Shown piece by piece: positions 6,201 to 6,383 of a DNA stretch of 6,383 bases. Within the stretch, counting starts at the first letter, position 1. Every line of letters begins with the position of its first letter. Under the pieces are notes generated by a model, which saw nothing but the letters and a program-made list of their open reading frames with translations, was not told where the DNA came from and did no database searches. Source of the stretch: Sideroxydans lithotrophicus (GTDB lineage Bacteria > Pseudomonadota > Gammaproteobacteria > Burkholderiales > Sulfuriferulaceae); contig DZDB01000029.1 of the NCBI GenBank assembly GCA_022736605.1, positions 10,673 to 17,055 on the forward strand, read 5' to 3'. The position numbers were made by a program, and so were the translations under genes.

Positions 6201-6335
6201 CTGGTGATTTCAACCGGCCTGGCGATCGGCACGCTGTTTACCCTGTTCGTGGTGCCGGGCATGTACATGCTGCTGGCGGCGGATCATTCGCATGAGGCAC
6301 GGGCGCACCGTGATGTAGTGCCGGATGCGGTTTGA
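3234..6335 (+). CDS. RND multidrug efflux transporter, inner-membrane proton antiporter, AcrB/MexI-like
   Basis: This 1033-residue protein has normal HAE1-family length. It exports substrate from the periplasm or inner membrane through the adaptor and channel, driven by proton influx. The N-terminus (FTDIFVERPVLATVISLVIL) leads into TM1 at about 14-36. Two large periplasmic loops follow, at about 37-340 and 556-855. TM2-6 lie at about 343-497, TM7 at about 535-555, and TM8-12 at about 855-1014. The proton-relay residues are present: D408 and D409 in TM4 (GLVVDDAIIVVENVSRHLEEG), K926 in TM10 (GLVSKHGILIVEF) and T963/T964 in TM11 (ILMTTASMVLG). The FITTPLE and GIDYMTSSSVQGVSTIT stretches in loop 1 read most like MexI-type pumps, from memory. 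The start overlaps the adaptor stop by 4 bp (ATGA), with AAGGTG at 3220-3225 as ribosome binding site. Nothing looks truncated. A hydrophobic drug, dye or metabolite is a likely cargo, but the sequence does not say which. Confidence 0.95.
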   Translation: MSTATTSLRKFTDIFVERPVLATVISLVILVLGLRSLGLLPILQFPYTQNAVVTVSTAYPGADANLVASFITTPLENAVAQANGIDYMTSSSVQGVSTITANLRLNYEPDKALTEINTKVNAVLNQLPPQAQKPTLSVSIGQTIDAMYIGFYSDVLQPNQVTDYLVRSVQPKLQAIDGVQTAELLGAKNFALRAWLDPQKLAAVGLTAADVHSALSANNFLSSSGQSKGQMVQINLNASTALNSVESFKQMVIKQQNGAVVRLQDVANVTLGADDYDTSVSFDGKKAVYIGIQVAPGANLLDVVKRVRAVMPGIEAQLPQGLNANIVYDSTKFVNSSIDEVVKTLVEAILIVTVVVFVFLGSLRSVLIPIIAIPLSLIGSFTVMLALGYSINLLTLLALVLAIGLVVDDAIIVVENVSRHLEEGLTPTAAAIQAARELANPIIAMTIVLVAVYLPIGFMSGLTGALFTEFAFTLVAAVTMSAIIALTLSPMMSARLLRAPKREGGNWQDHLVIWLDEKFERLHLRYQRSLNGVLNYLAVIAVFAVVVLGGIYFLYSTSMTELAPQEDQGVLIAASFSAPTATLQQREDYGHQIYKIFAGYPETGHVFQLNTPTQVISGMVLKPWDERTKTTNQLQPEVQKQLGQIAGTQNAIFQPPPLPGARGLPIQFVITTTEPFSQLYDVSQKFLQDAQKSGDFIFLQSDLRIDLPQTTVVIDRNLAAQIGLNMQDIGSALSAMLGGGYVNYFEFSGRSYKVIPQVEQKFRLNADQLKQYYLKASNGQMVPLSTVAHLETKTQPETINHFQQQNMATIQGVAFPGISQGQALGELKALAEKTLPQGYSYDYAGASRQFIQESGGLVLTFFFAIVIIFLALAAQFESFRDPVIILVSVPMSIAGALIFINLGIGHATLNIYTEVGLVTLIGLVSKHGILIVEFANNLQRAGATKRDAIIKAAGLRLRPILMTTASMVLGVVPLLTASGAGAVSRFNLGLVISTGLAIGTLFTLFVVPGMYMLLAADHSHEARAHRDVVPDAV

Positions 6336-6352
6336 TCCGGGCTTTCCTGAAT

Positions 6353-6383
6353 AAAAAAAGAGCCGCAACTGCGGCTCTTTTTT
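6353..6383 (+). terminator. Intrinsic terminator of the efflux operon
   Basis: GAGCCGC (6360-6366), loop AACT and GCGGCTC (6371-6377) form a perfect 7-bp GC-rich stem followed by at least six T residues up to the window edge. A run of seven A residues precedes it (6353-6359), so it can also stop transcription coming from the right. It begins 17 bp after the pump's stop codon and closes the operon. Confidence 0.9.

Overview
The window carries a three-gene tripartite efflux operon on the + strand. The order is outer-membrane factor (NodT/OprM family), periplasmic adaptor (HlyD/AcrA family) and inner-membrane RND pump (AcrB/MexI-like). It ends in a strong intrinsic terminator at the right edge. 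High GC content, GC-rich third positions, a NodT-type lipoprotein channel and a pump that reads like MexI-type transporters all point to a Gram-negative Pseudomonadota. A betaproteobacterium is my best guess, but this is inference without any search.

Layout: bases 1-112 hold the start of a possible leftward gene that leaves the window. Bases 113-281 are an AT-richer divergent intergenic region with a good sigma70-like promoter for the efflux operon (TTGCAA-17-TATGAT). A 12-bp perfect palindrome overlaps its -35 box, and a weaker promoter faces the other way. A good ribosome binding site and ATG follow at 269-284. Bases 312-578 are a MITE-like palindromic element inserted just after the first ten codons of the outer-membrane factor gene. 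The rest of that gene runs to 2030. The adaptor (2095-3237) follows after 64 bp, and the pump (3234-6335) overlaps the adaptor by 4 bp. The terminator is at 6353-6383.

The three proteins should form one envelope-spanning pump. The RND protein takes substrate from the periplasm or inner membrane using proton-motive force, the membrane-anchored adaptor bridges the periplasm, and the lipoprotein channel opens to the outside. The essential RND proton-relay residues are present (D408, D409, K926), so the pump itself looks functional. The substrate cannot be read from sequence.

The most unusual feature is the inserted element. It is 267 bp (89 codons) with 29-bp terminal inverted repeats matching at 27 of 29 positions. 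It contains two large hairpins that are themselves inverted, diverged copies of each other. It separates the gene's ribosome binding site, ATG and first ten codons from the hydrophobic core and lipobox of the signal peptide, yet keeps the reading frame open. Either the channel now carries an extra ~89-residue N-terminal segment, or translation restarts at a GTG inside the element's right terminal repeat (552 or 564), which would rebuild a working lipoprotein signal peptide.
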